Below, piece after piece: positions 31,195-42,772 of a DNA stretch of 64,000 nt; position 1 is the stretch's first letter, and each line of letters begins with the position of its first letter. The notes beneath the pieces are model-generated. The model searched no databases and was not told where the DNA came from. It saw only the letters and a list, made by a program, of their open reading frames with translations. The DNA lies in NCBI GenBank assembly GCA_036925085.1, contig JAUPFP010000009.1:2955461-3019460 (forward strand), given 5' to 3'. The stretch comes from Brachycybe producta (taxonomy: Eukaryota > Arthropoda > Diplopoda > Playtdesmida > Andrognathidae). Both the position numbers and the translations under genes were made by a program.

Positions 31195-32345
31195 TAGGGC
31201 TCGGATTTTTATGCAATATCAAGTAAACGTTTCTCAATTAGTGGCTCAAGTGCCTATAATTGTGAGTTAACCAGGGTGGCTGATTTTTTTTATTTTTATT
31301 TTTAAATCAAATAAATCGATTTATTTGATTTTTTTTCATTTATATGAAATATTAAATTTATTTTATGATGATGTTTTCAAAAATGAGTAATAACATCGTT
31401 AATTGTTAAGTTGTTAGTAAAATAATTGCAAAATAATAAAAAAAAATGTTAAGAAACATTTAAAATTTGAAAATAGTAAGTTTCAAGTACTTTTAATTTA
31501 ACATTCTGAACATATAAACACGAGCTTTGCAGCCTTTTCAGTTGCCAAAGCAAATCAGTGCCTCAAGAGGTAAACTGGGTTGTCACTTTTTTTTTTATTA
31601 AAAACAATTTTTACAATTTTTATGTAAGATGTAAAATTGGTGTTTTTAAACAGCTTGTCAAGTTCTATCAGTAGTAAACAGTGTTAAGTCCACGGTTTTA
31701 CACATCGGCCGCTAAATGGTGGTATTCCATGTTAAGTCCTATTCCATCAATGAAGAGAAAAACTTTCAAATGACTCCACTTGTAAAATTTATGTTTGGTG
31801 ACTTAAAACAGTTTACCTCTGAGGTTATTAAATAGATTACTATTACTATTTATATCTACAGTATTTGTTCCTGATTTCCACCAGTCAATTGGGGAATACT
31901 TCCTCAAGCATATCTTCCGAAAAAATAATGCATTAATGAAAGGACTACCACAGGACTTTATTTTATAAACATAGAGAAAAATGCCGGGAACTGTTTTATT
32001 TTTATTGTATAATTTTAATGTTGAAATAAATGTGAATATTTTTTTTAAAAAAAATTATTTGATTGAAATCTTGATTTAAATCAACGTGATTTAAATCACT
32101 GCCACCGTGGAGTTAACTGCAATTATGCTTTTTTTTCTACTAAAAAAGGTTGATTAGAGGGTAGATGGGGGGGGGGGGGGTGGGGAGATGGCTTGGTTAC
32201 TATCAGTTGTCAACTAGAAACTGCTAGCCTCTAACCAGTATTCTTTATTAAAAAACACATAAGACGCAATTATTACTTCACAATTTTCTCTTGGGCCACA
32301 GATTGAGAAACGTTTGCTAGATTTTGCATAAAAATCCGAGCCCTG
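31195..32345. mobile_element. TAGGGCTCGG-ended MITE containing a hAT element
   Basis: TAGGGCTCGGATTTTTATGC at the left and GCATAAAAATCCGAGCCCTG at the right, with further pairing over 'aaacgtttctcaat' / 'attgagaaacgttt'. The 838-bp hAT element at 31272-32109 split it. Without that insertion it would be about 305 bp. Confidence 0.8.
31272..32109. mobile_element. hAT element with perfect 8-bp duplication
   Basis: Ends CAGGGTGGCTGATTTTT and ...AAATCACTGCCACCGTG. It is flanked by GAGTTAAC at 31264-31271 and 32110-32117. 838 bp, no transposase frame. Confidence 0.9.
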
Positions 32346-32901
32346 AGTTGTGTGGTCTGACGTCATATACCCCCCCCCCCCCCCGGTCTTTTCAGGCCCT
32401 TTTCATTGATATTTGGTCTGACGCTCATAAAAAGGCGGGGCAAACGACTGTATTTTGCTGTGCTTACATGCCTGTCTCCAGTGGGCCTTCACGGAGTTCT
32501 CTTGAGTTCTCAAGGGTTTCTTCCGGTCTAAAAATCGGGGGGGGGGGGGGGATAACAGATGATGGATGGATGGATAAACATGAAATAAACGCCAATGAAA
32601 CTGTTTTGAGTTCTTTAGTAAATATTATGCAAATTTGTATTTGACATCCTTCCTGAGAACAGTTGTGTTTTGACCCCTTTAATAATTGTTTTGTTTATAT
32701 GAAACTTTTAGACAAAATTCCTATTTGCAAATCCAACTGGGAAATGATTGAAAGTGGTTTTTGTTAGTTTTGTGACGTCATCAGGGGGGTATGACATTAA
32801 TTGGAACACCAAGTTATGTGCAAAAAGTAACTGTTGGTTTCACATTGCAGCTAATTGATAATAGTTAAAAACGGGACTTTTTTTAATTCTTCTTGTGGTT
32901 A
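32346..32901. other. Unassigned DNA with C15/G runs
   Basis: C15 at 32370-32384 and a long G run near 32538. 'gacgctcataaaaaggcggg' and 'acatgcctgt' resemble CAGGCA-family arms. No gene. Confidence 0.4.
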
Positions 32902-33341
32902 TACAGTGCGTTTCATATATATAGACGCACCCCAGAAATTGGTTATAACTCGTGTTATAGTTGATGGATTCACCTGAAATTTTCAACATAAAGAGATCAT
33001 CTTATATTCTAAACTTTCTCCTAGGCAGAATTTTTTTTCTTAAAAAGGTAAAAATTAAAAAAATTAAAAACTGGAAAATGACCGTTTCATAATTATAGAC
33101 GCACTAATGAACTTATCACTTTTATTCATTATTGTGACAAAACAACATGCTGAACACAACAGTAACATTAAGATTAATATGGTATACGACAGTCCAGATG
33201 TTTTAAAACTTAAAATATACTTTTCTACAAACTTTAACCAATATTTATAATCAAATTTACCGAAATTCTACCCAAAGGAGCTAAAATGGCAATTTTCAGC
33301 TTTGATATTCTAGTATCATGATGGGAATCTGCTTAATCATC

Positions 33342-33440
33342 ATGTACAATGATGTCCCAAAAGTTTTCTTCAGGATTTAAGTCCGGGAGACACGCCGGCC
33401 ATTCAAGAGTGGTGATATTTTCGTTCCGTAACCATTCCTT
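33342..33440 (-). pseudogene. Tc1 transposase C-terminal fragment (minus copy)
   Basis: Reads KEWLRNENITTLEWPACLPD then LNPEENFWDIIVHDD and stop: the DDE-family tail with PDLNPxEN and W. The upstream frame (QQENAP) is shifted. Confidence 0.85.
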
Positions 33441-33907
33441 CGTTAGGTTATTGGAGGAAACTGGGCATTTTCTTGCTGGAATACTAAGCTAATGCTATGG
33501 AATCGATGTTTTATGGCAGTACACACCTTCGTAATATTGTCTGATAATCACTGATATTTATTTGGGCTGAAATAAATGCTAAGCTTGCGTTTTAAAAACT
33601 AAGCTGCTTGTTCGAAAGGCACTAAATGTTTCCCATATTATTAGGCTCCCCCACTGCCGAAATTTTGTTTAGAAAAATATTGTACTTTTCTCGACACATT
33701 CTTCCAATATGAAGAAAAGAAAAAAAAACCGTCAGAATCATCGAGATTGAATTTTTTCACCCCTCGGATATGTCGGTGGTGGGAGCCTAACAATATGCGA
33801 AGTATTTAGCGCATTTGAACCAACCAAAAAATAATGTATATTATCAGACAATGTTATGAGAATGTTTACTGACCTGCCAAAGTCGATTTCCTAGCGTTAG
33901 CTTAGTA

Positions 33908-34050
33908 TTCGAGCAAGAAAATGCACCAGTTCGCTCCAGTAATCTAAGGAATGAATGGTTACGAAACCAGAATATCACCACTCTCGAATGGCCAACATGT
34001 CCCCGGACTTGAATCCTACAGAGAACTTTCGGGACAACATCATACAATAA
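33908..34050 (+). pseudogene. Tc1 transposase C-terminal fragment (plus copy)
   Basis: Reads FEQENAPVRSSNLRNEWLRN, QNITTLEWPTCP, then, after a one-base frame shift, PDLNPTENFRDNIIQ. Inverted partner of the minus copy. Confidence 0.82.
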
Positions 34051-34507
34051 TGATTAAGCAAATTGCTATGATTATACTACAATAGCAGAGTTGAAAAGTC
34101 CCATTTTAGTTGTTTCGAGGTAGAATTTCGGCAAATTTGCTTATAAATATTGCTTAAATCTGTAGAAAAGAATGTTTTAAGTTTTGAAACATCAGAACAG
34201 TCGTATACCTTACTATTTTTAATGATTCAGCATGTTATTTTGCCACAATAATTAATAAAAGTGAAAAGTTCATTAGTGCGTCTATAATTATGAAACGGTC
34301 ATTTTCCAGTTTATAATTTTTTTAATTTTTACCTTTTTAAGAATAAAAATTCTGCCTAGGAGAAAGTTTAGAATATAAGATGATCTCTTTATGTTGAAAA
34401 TTTCAGGTGAATCCATCAACTATAACACGAGTTATAACCAATTTCTGGGGTGCGTCTATATATATGAAACGCACTGTATTAGCTTACTTTATACAGTCCC
34501 TTTTCTG

Positions 34508-34858
34508 GAGTGTTGTTACAGACTAGAGGATATTGAAATCATTGGTCTTATGGACCTTATGGTGGGTGCTAAAGGCACTATTCCCAGACTTTTTGAGAAG
34601 TTTCACACTGGATTCAACCTGCCAAAATCACTGGTTACCGATATTGTGACCTCTGTAATCAAGGACTCAGTACAGATTGTGAGAAACCACCAGCATAATG
34701 CTACCCATTTATGTAGTTAGAAACTATACCTATATTCAACCCCATGTTATTTTGCTTGTTTTCATTTTATAATTATTTGTTTTCCTTGTACATTATTGTA
34801 TTCTGAGTTGGCTAGTCACGTTGGTGACCAGAGAGCAATAAATGCTATTCTTCTTCTT
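34508..34858 (+). pseudogene. LINE 3' end (C-terminal ORF and tail)
   Basis: The frame up to the stop at 34720 reads VGAKGTIPRLFEKFHTGF, LPKSLVTDIVTSVIKDSVQI, VRNHQHN. This is the conserved tail block (v-GA-GtI...F...f-LPKsl......vI--svQI-RNH) of a LINE family common in invertebrates. AGCAATAAATGC and TTCTTCTTCTTTA follow. The Tc1 element ends just 5' of it. Confidence 0.6.
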
Positions 34859-34903
34859 TAATTATGGTATTTTATTAGGCATATTGCAGAAAAAAGGTAC
34901 TGT

Positions 34904-35312
34904 TAGGGATGGGGCATTCGAATCCCGCGAATCTTGAAAAATATGTGAGATTTGAAAACTTGAATTCCTTGCGCTTTTTTCGTCTTTCGAATCCTAACCT
35001 TAAAAAAACTGTTAAAACGTGTTGGTAAAATTAGTTTTAACTCCATTGACGTCCAATAGAAGCGTTCTCCTCAAAAATACCCGGCGATTGTTGTAATTTT
35101 GGTGGTATCCGGATCACCAATATCATCACCTTGTGGCGACCCTGACTACCACACTGTGTTTTTTATTATTAATAATTTAATATTTTAATATTATTTCATT
35201 CATTTGTATCTTCTTAATGATTAATATAGGATTCTTATGTGAAGAGGTTCGAGATTTGTGAGATTCGAGAACCTTGTGGATTCGAAAAAATTTAAGATTT
35301 GTCCCACCTCTA
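34904..35312 (-). mobile_element. Non-autonomous hAT element, family C, copy 3
   Basis: TAGGGATGGGGCATTCGAAT ... GATTTGTCCCACCTCTA. No clear duplication remains. Confidence 0.78.
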
Positions 35313-35352
35313 GTTTTTTGTGTTAGGACGAATTCAATTTGATAATGATGAT

Positions 35353-36270
35353 TAGGGCCAACAGTTTTATGAAAATGCATATTCTTTTTGCTGCTTTATA
35401 TTTCATGCTGTGTCAGATTTAAGCACAACTCATGTGATATGAAGTCGAATAACACTAGTTTTATTTTGCATATAATTGCATATTTAAGGGTATTTGTATT
35501 TTGCATGCATATTTTGGGAATTTTACATGTTAAGGGCATATTTAACACTTTTTTTTCTAGAAAAATTAGGGTTTTTCTATTTTAGTTCAAGAAACTGAAC
35601 AAATTTTCAGTCATTCAAGAACTGCAAGACAATTGACAATGTGCTACTGAAAATACTTCCAAAGAAGCAACAAAGAAATTGACCACTGTATTAGAGAAAA
35701 ACAAAGGCTATAAAGAGTTCCAAAAGATTTGTGCAGTTTTTGAATGGTGAAAATCTTAATGAAGATATCAGTTTGTCTATTTCTGATATTGCTTGTTTTA
35801 AGCGGCACCAGTTACATCTTGTGATGTAGAACGTAGTTTCTCGAAGTTTATCATAAAGCACAGGCATTTAGAAATCGGACGAACACAAGTTGGCTCCGCC
35901 CTTTTTATGATGCCCGGCAACTTCTAAATTGGTTGCTTATGTAGTCTGCCGTCATATGCTCCGCCCATTTCAACATTGAATCACACAAGAAACCAATTAG
36001 AAGTTCCGGTCGTCATAAAAAGGGCGGAGCCAACTTGTATTCGTCCCGATTTCTAAATGCCTGTGTATAAAGCTCTACTCCATAACAATCTGCATAATTT
36101 TAAATTTGAAAATTTGAGAATGTTTTTTGTTGTGTATTGCAATCCCAAAAAAAAATTATTGTGCAAATGATATCCATTAGTGCATATTTTGTGGGTATAT
36201 TTTAGGATTTTTGACAGCATATTTGCATGCATATTTCTTTGATTTTTAAGGCATAAAACCGTTGGCCCTA
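35353..36270 (+). mobile_element. hAT element with transposase remnant and nested MITE
   Basis: Ends TAGGGCCAACAGTTTTATG and CATAAAACCGTTGGCCCTA. It has a perfect 8-bp duplication ATGATGAT (35345-35352, 36271-36278). Remnant coding at 35610-36120 includes TKKLTTVLEKNKGYKEFQKI, APVTSCDVERSFSKF and, after the nested MITE, NNLHNFKFENLRM. These belong to the hAT C-terminal dimerisation region, with stops and shifts. Confidence 0.9.
35866..36065. mobile_element. CAGGCA-family hAT MITE, copy inside hAT transposase
   Basis: ACAGGCATTTAGAAATCGG ... CCGATTTCTAAATGCCTGT, near-palindromic, with 'ggctccgccctttttatga' arms. It is flanked by CATAAAGC and TATAAAGC (7/8), and lies between the CDVERSFS and FENLRM parts of the host transposase. 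Confidence 0.82.
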
Positions 36271-36278
36271 ATGATGAT

Positions 36279-36711
36279 GATGTTGTCCGAACTATTGTCT
36301 AAATTGACCACCCTTTACATAATTGGGAATTATCTCCGTCTTCCACATGGTTATTGAGATGATTGCAGGTGTACTGAGTTGCAGTGATTTTAATTGAATT
36401 ACTGAATGCAAGACATGAGAAAGTTTTTCTCCAGATTTTTTTTAGTGGAGAGTTGTCGTGGGTATCCATCCGCCTTTAAACCCTCAAAACGGTTACACCA
36501 ACAACGTCAAACGTTCTTAAATACAAACAAACATTGAATTTTGGTTGAGCATTTTAACACAAGTATTCCTAGAAAAAAAACACATATCGCAACTCGGTGG
36601 CACAACTCAAAACCAATTTTTTTTTTGGGGGGGGGGGGGGAAATTAGTTTAAATTTAAGAGGAGATCCATGGCTTAATACTTTGCTGAGCTTCTCAAGCG
36701 CAAAAAAAAAC
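36279..36711. other. Unassigned DNA
   Basis: G14 at 36627-36640. No gene recognised. Confidence 0.4.
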
Positions 36712-36719
36712 GTTTTAAC

Positions 36720-37107
36720 TAGAGGTGGGACGAATCCTAAAAGGTTCTCGAATCTCGAATCCTTCATATAAGAATCCTATATTATTCATTAAGAAAATTA
36801 CAAATAAATGAAATAATATTAAATATTAAATTATTAATAATAAAAAAAACGAGTATGGCACTCAGGGTCTCCACAAGGTGATGATATTGGTGATCCGGAT
36901 ACCACCGAAATTGCAACAATCGCCGGTTTTTTTTTCTTAGTGAACGCTTCTATTAGACGTCGATGGAGTTAAAACTAATTTTACCAAAGTTTTTAACAGT
37001 TTTTTTTTTTAAGGTTAGGATTCGACAGACGAAAAAAGCGCGAAGATTTGAGTTTTTGAATCTCGAATATTTTTCAAGATTTGCGGGATTCGAATGGCCC
37101 ATCCTTA
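36720..37107 (+). mobile_element. Non-autonomous hAT element, family C, copy 4
   Basis: TAGAGGTGGGACGAATCC ... GGATTCGAATGGCCCATCCTTA. Perfect 8-bp duplication GTTTTAAC at 36712-36719 and 37108-37115. 388 bp. Confidence 0.92.
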
Positions 37108-37260
37108 GTTTTAACTATTCACAATATCGGTTTATTTGTCTCCCCTACAATAGACTGAGATAGACAAATTGTAACTTTAAACTCATTTCCCCCCCCCCCT
37201 CCCCCCCCCAAAAAAAAAGTGTTTTTTGTAGTTGTGACACGCATCTAGCCGAGGTGCGAT

Positions 37261-37470
37261 ATATGTTACTGTCAATCTGCGGAATCTGTCAATCTGCCTC
37301 TGCAGATTGCCTAGGCAATCTGTAAAACCACGAACCTTTTAGTGAATCTGCAAAAATTCGATACATTTTAGGTGTTGCATTTTGCAGATTCATTAGTAGG
37401 TTTGTAATTTTTTTGAAGATTGTCTAGGCAATCTGCAGATTGACTGATTCCGCAGATTGACAGGTAACAT
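37261..37470. mobile_element. MITE with ATGTTACTGTCAATCTGCGG ends
   Basis: Left 'tgtcaatctgcggaatctgt' pairs with right 'gattccgcagattgacaggt'. The inner palindrome TGCCTAGGCA is on both sides. 210 bp, non-coding. Confidence 0.7.
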
Positions 37471-38414
37471 ACACACAAAAAAAAATAGAAAATATTCAGT
37501 AAATAATTCCCGCCATTCAACAACTTTTATTTTGTTGTTTGCGGAAAATTCCCTAATTGCATCAACACTTGAGTCATATTAACAGTCGCGATGTCACAAA
37601 TTAAAAACACAGAACGAAATATAATTGAGAAATTTGAGCTGTTGTTATAAATTATAAAAATAGTATTTTGCAATTCAGTGAAATAAATAAATGTCTTTCA
37701 AATCACGAAATCCGGGTTATAAAAAACATCCGGATTTGAAATAAAAAATGAAAGATAAAATTCCTATTCTGTTTTGCATATCAAGACAAGAAGAGTAAAA
37801 GGACTTTATGAGATTTAGAACGTGAGAGAGAGAGAGAGGGGCCAATGACCACTCTTTATTTTTAATAGAAAAAAATGACCACCTGTGGAAATATTGTTTT
37901 GTTTGTTATCAATGTAGTAGTAGCTCCCCCACACTCCCCTTTAATATGTTTTAATGGGAGTGGCAGCCATTTTGGTTTAATATATAAATTTCATATTTTT
38001 AATGTTGTGAATATTTTTCTTCTGAGTTTGTGTGTGAACTATCTCAGAGAGAGGAGGAGGGGGGGGAGGGTAAGTTTGAAGTTGGGGGGGGAGCGGCTAA
38101 ATATATGGGGGGGATGTGACAAACAAAATTTTAAGGGGGTGTTTTACTGAGAATTTCTTTCATTTTTCTTTTTTTGTTGGTAGTACAAATTAATTAGCGG
38201 AAATCCTCTCATTAAGCTATGCATTGGTGGTTGATGTCTTATCACCTGAAAATGTGGCGAGACACACTTAACCCCCTCCACCCCTTAAAGATATAATCAA
38301 ATCATGGTTCCTATAAAGCGGTTTCATTTCTGGAGAGAGGGGAGGGGGGAAGGTGCAACCTCTTATGAGCCTACAATTTCGGGACTGGCTCATTACAGCT
38401 TCGGTCAGCTACCA
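37471..38414. other. Unassigned DNA
   Basis: A small hairpin 'aaatccgg' / 'ccggattt' lies near 37710-37735. Several G-rich runs at 38050-38120. No gene recognised. Confidence 0.4.
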
Positions 38415-38884
38415 GGGTCACTACAGCTACCAAAAAATATAGTCCTTATTTAGGTTAGATTCGGTTAGGTTAGGTTTGGTTTCGTTAGGTAAGGTTCTGT
38501 TAGGTTTGGTTTCGTTAGGTAAGGTTCGGTTAGGTTTGGTTTCATCAGGTAAGGTTCTGTTAGGTTTGGTTTCATCAGGTAAGGTTCGTTTGGTTTCATT
38601 AGGTAAGGTTCGGTTAGGTTTGGATTCATTAGGTAAGGTTGGGTTAGGTTTGGATTCATTAGGTAAGGTTGGGTTAGGTTTGGATTCATTAGGTAAGGTT
38701 GGGTTAGGTTTGGATTCATTAGGTAAGGTTGGGTTAGGTTTGGATTCATTAGGTAAGGTTCGGTTAGGTTTGGATTCATTAGGTAAGGTTCTGTTAGGTT
38801 TGGATTCATTAGGTAAGGTTCGGTTAGGTTTCATTAGATAAGGTTAGGAGAAAGGGTTATATTTTTTGGTAGCTGTAGTGACCC
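38415..38884. mobile_element. Inverted-repeat element with a 30-bp minisatellite core
   Basis: Perfect 27-bp arms (GGGTCACTACAGCTACC then an A-run and TATA) at 38415-38441 and inverted at 38858-38884. They enclose about 13 units of 'ggttaggtttggattcatta' plus 'ggtaa' (38455-38845). Open frames on both strands are by-products. Confidence 0.85.
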
Positions 38885-39900
38885 AAGTAGCTGTTCTCTC
38901 CCTAGTAGCTCTTGTGAGCCTTCGTAGGTGTTGTGTGACCCCCCAACCACAATCTCGTGTGGACGAGATAAAAAAAATAATAATTCATGTCCTCAACAGG
39001 GTTCCGTAGCATTCAAATTTCTAGTTTCTAAGTTAACTTTTGAATTTCTTTGATTCTAAAAAAAAAAACGAGGCGTACCTTAACTTGAGTTATTCATTTT
39101 TTGGAAACATAACTACAAAAAATGTATGTTATTGTGTTTGAAAATTATCAATTTTGTATATTTTTTTGTTGGAAGTCCTGGTTTTTGATGACTTTGAACT
39201 TCACAACAGTTTTTAAATTTTTTTTTTCTGTCATTCTCCCCCCCCCCCATTGTTTGCTAATATAATCATTGTTTGTAAAGTTTTATACAATTTCAAAACG
39301 ATAAAAAAGTTCTGTTTCAAAAATCTTATTTCATTGTTTTCAAATATATATATATAAAAAAAATATTAGAATTGTGACAAAACTTTTGACACTTTTCAAC
39401 TTGTCACCCAACGTTATACAAAACTTGATTTCTATCAATTTCAAGTTTTGATTTGAATAAAAAGTTATTAAACGAAATTAACTCGCTTCACTTGGACATT
39501 GGTCAGTGGTCAATTCCAATTTGAACACTGACCTTTCAAATGTCAGTCAGGTTATTTAAAATACTTTTTTTTTTAAATGTGACCTAGACTTTGTTAGTGT
39601 GAAGAAGAAAAAAAAGATATATTTTACTTTGGATTTTAACCTAATTTCAACAAAATTTCATCGATTTCTTGCCAAATATAAAAAGTCATTAATTATGATT
39701 ACAAGGATCTTCTAGTGTTCTAGTTTTATTCAAAACTTTGAATGCTCCAATTTCATTGTCTTAAATATTCTAGAAGATTTTTCCCTAGTGATTCAAAAAA
39801 TCTATATACGAAATATAGCAAGCGGATGAATAAGCCATAAGTTTAGGCAAAACTTTTAGGCAAATATATAAATTCAAAAAAGTGCAAATTTTGTTTAGAA
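38885..39900. other. Unassigned AT-rich DNA
   Basis: 38985-39012 ('catgtcctcaacagggttcc') resembles the ends of the 23020 and 57720 elements. Nothing else is recognised. Confidence 0.4.
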
Positions 39901-40039
39901 ATTGTGCGTATTATGCAAATGGAAGATAATAAAAAATTCAAAATATTTTTTGAAAAAGTTATTCATTTTATGCAAATAAATGATTATATGTATCAAAAGC
40001 GCCATCTTCAGGAGCAACATGAAAACGTTGTTTTTTTCT

Positions 40040-40795
40040 GTATGGAGCCCTGCAGCAGAGGGCTTCTGGAGAGGACTTTTTCGAAAATTTCGACATATCG
40101 ATTTTAATCTCGATATTTCGATTTTTTCCAGAATTTCGACATATCCATTATAATCTCGATATTTCGACTTATCGATTTTAATCTCGACATTTCGACTTAT
40201 CGATTTTAATCTCGACATGTCGACTTTTTCCAGAATTTCGACATGTCGATTTTAATCTCGACATGTCGACGTTTTCCAGAATTTCGACATGTCGACGTTT
40301 TCCAGAATTTCGACATGTCGACGTTTTCCAGAATTTCGACATGTCGACGTTTTCCAGAATTTCGACATGTCGACGTTTTCCAGAATTTCGACATGTCGAC
40401 GTTTTCCAGAATTTCGACATGTCGACGTTTTCCAGAATTTCGACATGTCGACGTTTTCCAGAATTTCGACATGTCGACGTTTTCCAGAATTTCGACATGC
40501 CGACGTTTTCCAGAATTTCGACATGTCGACGTTTTCCAGAATTTCGACATGTCGACGTTTTCCAGAATTTCGACATGTCGACGTTTTCCAGAATTTCGAC
40601 ATGTCGACTTTTTCCAGAATTTCGACATGTCGACTTTTTTCAGAATTTCGACATATCGATTTTAATCTCGACATGTCGACATATCGATTTTAATCTCGAC
40701 ATGTCGACATATCGATTTTAATCTCGACATGTCGACTTTTTCCAGAATTTCGACATTTCGATTTTAATCTCGGCATGTTCATGCTAGACTGACTG
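40040..40795. repeat. 26-bp minisatellite (TCGACATGTCGAC)
   Basis: About 25 units of 'tcgacatgtcgacgttttcc' plus 'agaatt' with a core homogenised block (40263-40640) and degenerate edges ('tatcgattttaatctcgac'). Each unit carries the palindrome TCGACATGTCGA. The left edge (ggagccctgcagcagaggg) matches the arm of the MITE at 23020-23300, so this is its expanded form. Six overlapping open frames are by-products. Confidence 0.92.
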
Positions 40796-40799
40796 TCCA

Positions 40800-41375
40800 C
40801 TTGTCTAGGCTCTTAAACTGATTAATATTGCTCAGGTGGCTCCATATGGGGTTGGAACTTTAATTATGTGTTTTGTGCATTTTATGCAAACTTTTGGCCT
40901 TAATTATTACATTTTTCATTCTAATAATGACTTTTGTTATTCATAATAAAATGGATTTCCTAAGAGAGTTGAGAGGTGTGGCTTAATACAAAATTTGCCA
41001 AAGAAAAATGTCATCAAATGTGCATTATTTATAATTTAGTTGTCACGAAAGTGACAATGAATCTCAAGGACAAACAAGAAGTAATTTCACTAATTTGACA
41101 TAAAAACTAAAGGGTGAAAAAAAAACAAGTTTCACTTTTTTGATGATAATTTATTAATATTAATTGTAAACATTGTTATTCAGTAGTCAGCCATTTTGAT
41201 AATGAAATGTCCAGTTTCCATTAAGTAAAATAGAAAATGAAAGAAAGTTAATTTTGACCGGGTCAATTTTTAAAGAATGTTTTAGAAATCTATAATAAAA
41301 AAAATCTATTAAAATTACCCTAATCATAGTCCACTTTCAACTCAAAATCATTTTGACCTAATGGAAACAGGTCAT
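40800..41375. other. Unassigned AT-rich DNA
   Basis: A TTAAGAGCCTAGA-type end (inverted, 40802-40816) suggests the edge of a family D-like element. No partner was found. Confidence 0.35.
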
Positions 41376-41528
41376 TAGGCCTTGTTTCCATTTGGGTGAA
41401 AATTTGAATTTTTTTTTTTAGAAATTTCAACTGGTGAAAAATAGACGAAACGTGGCTCCCACTTATGATAGTGAAAGTTGAAATTTTCAAACAGTTCACA
41501 TTTTCGCCACGATGGAAACAAGGCCTTA
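41376..41528. mobile_element. Family J MITE, copy 2
   Basis: TTAGGCCTTGTTTCCATTTG ... GATGGAAACAAGGCCTTA, inverted ends, 153 bp. Confidence 0.7.
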
Positions 41529-41828
41529 TGCCTTGTTTCCATTGAGGTGAAGATTTTAACTTTTTAAAAAATTTCAACAAATGAAAAATGGGACGCGCGC
41601 GTGACCCCCAAATATTCAATATAGGCCTAACTACGTGAGGGCCTCGTGCGTCCCATTTTTTTCTCCAGTTGAACTTTTTTGTTGGGAAAATTCAACTGGT
41701 GAAAAATTGAATAAACATGGCTCCTGCCTATGATAGTGAATTGACCGGGGGGGGGGGCACGTATGTTTTATTTTTCACCAGTTGAAATTTTTAAACAGTT
41801 CATATTTTCACCCAAATAGAAATAGGTG
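41529..41828. mobile_element. Family J MITE, copy 3
   Basis: Directly adjoins copy 2: TGCCTTGTTTCCATTGAGGTG ... with internal 'aattcaactggtgaaaaatt' / 'tttcaccagttgaaattttt' pairing. The right end is degenerate. Confidence 0.6.
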
Positions 41829-42772
41829 TCATGACAAGCAACTATCGCAAAAACTATCATCGTGCAGACCACGTGATAGCCATTATCGCACTGTCGTCAT
41901 AGTGCTCTCACGCTGTCTCGTTTGACTAGATAGTTGATAGTAGGCCTACTATTGCGACAGTGATACTAGGATCGCAGTTACTAGTATCGCTTTTTTTCTT
42001 CACCCAAGGTAGCCCCTGAAAAGTGGCAAACATTTAGTGATTTTAAAGTGGCAAATGGCTAAAGTAAAATAAAATGGCAAACAATTAGTAATTTTCAAGA
42101 AAAAAAACCGCAAGTAAAATGCAAAAGTTAAAGTGACAAATAGTAAAGCCTCGTTTTCACGGCGATAGAGTTCTATCGTGAGAGTAGCTGTCATGAAAGT
42201 TGTGATAGTTCACTCTCACGATAGCAACTGTCTACATATGTCTTGAAGTAACGTGATAGTTGTCTGTCATGACAGTGTGATGTCTACTTCATAAGATATC
42301 ATTGATAATATCAGTGTTGCTTCTCTCCCCTTCCAGAAGCCAAATTTCCCTACAATGTGGATATTTTCCTACAAGTGGTCACTCAACAACTATTACTAAC
42401 AGGCAATTAGAAATCGGGACGAACAGAAGTTGGCTCCGCCCTTTTTATGACGACTGGCAACTTCTAATTGGTTGGTTATGTAGTCTGACGTCACGTGCTC
42501 TGCCCTTTTCAACGTCGAACCACACAACAAACCAATTAGAAGTTGCCGGTCGTCAGAAAAAGGGCGGAGCCAACTTCTGTTCGTCCCAATTTCTAATTGC
42601 CTGTATTATTATTATCGCGACAATACTATCAACTATCTAGTCAAACGAGATAGTTGTGATAGTGCTGCTATCGCGACAGTGCGATAGTTGACTATCATGT
42701 GGTTTTCACGATGATAGTTCTCGCGATAGTTGCTGCTGTCATGATAGCAACTATCGTGACAAAAATGCCCTC
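41829..42772. mobile_element. Large palindromic element (CTATCG/CGATAG arms)
   Basis: Left 'gcaactatcgcaaaaactat' pairs with right 'gatagttctcgcgatagttg'. Inner 'gtctcgtttgactagatag' pairs with 'ctatctagtcaaacgagat'. A CAGGCA-family MITE is inserted near the centre. The superfamily is unknown. Confidence 0.65.
42399..42604. mobile_element. CAGGCA-family hAT MITE, full copy
   Basis: ACAGGCAATTAGAAATCGGG ... CCCAATTTCTAATTGCCTGT. Both halves contain 'gttggctccgccctttttat' or its inverse. Flanks tattacta/tattatta agree 7/8. 206 bp. Confidence 0.8.

Larger units (their letters stand above)
32904..34476. mobile_element. Fold-back Tc1/mariner element
   Basis: About 230-bp terminal inverted repeats starting CAGTGCGTTTCATATATATA, next to TA at 32902-32903 and 34477-34478. 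Inside are two inverted remnants of the same transposase C-terminus (33342-33470 minus; about 33908-34050 plus). The element is therefore a palindrome of the 3' half rather than a simple deletion derivative. Confidence 0.88.

Noticed and set aside
38427..38841. Asn-Pro-rich 135-codon frame and its counterpart on the other strand
   Set aside because: Readings of the 30-bp minisatellite on both strands, not a protein.
38455..38850. Arthropod-type telomeric (TTAGG) array
   Set aside because: TTAGG occurs once or twice per 30-bp unit, not as a head-to-tail pentamer array, and inverted arms flank it.
40178..40721. Six overlapping open frames of 130-150 codons
   Set aside because: All are readings of the 26-bp array. 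The period is not a multiple of three, so one repeat gives open frames in several phases.
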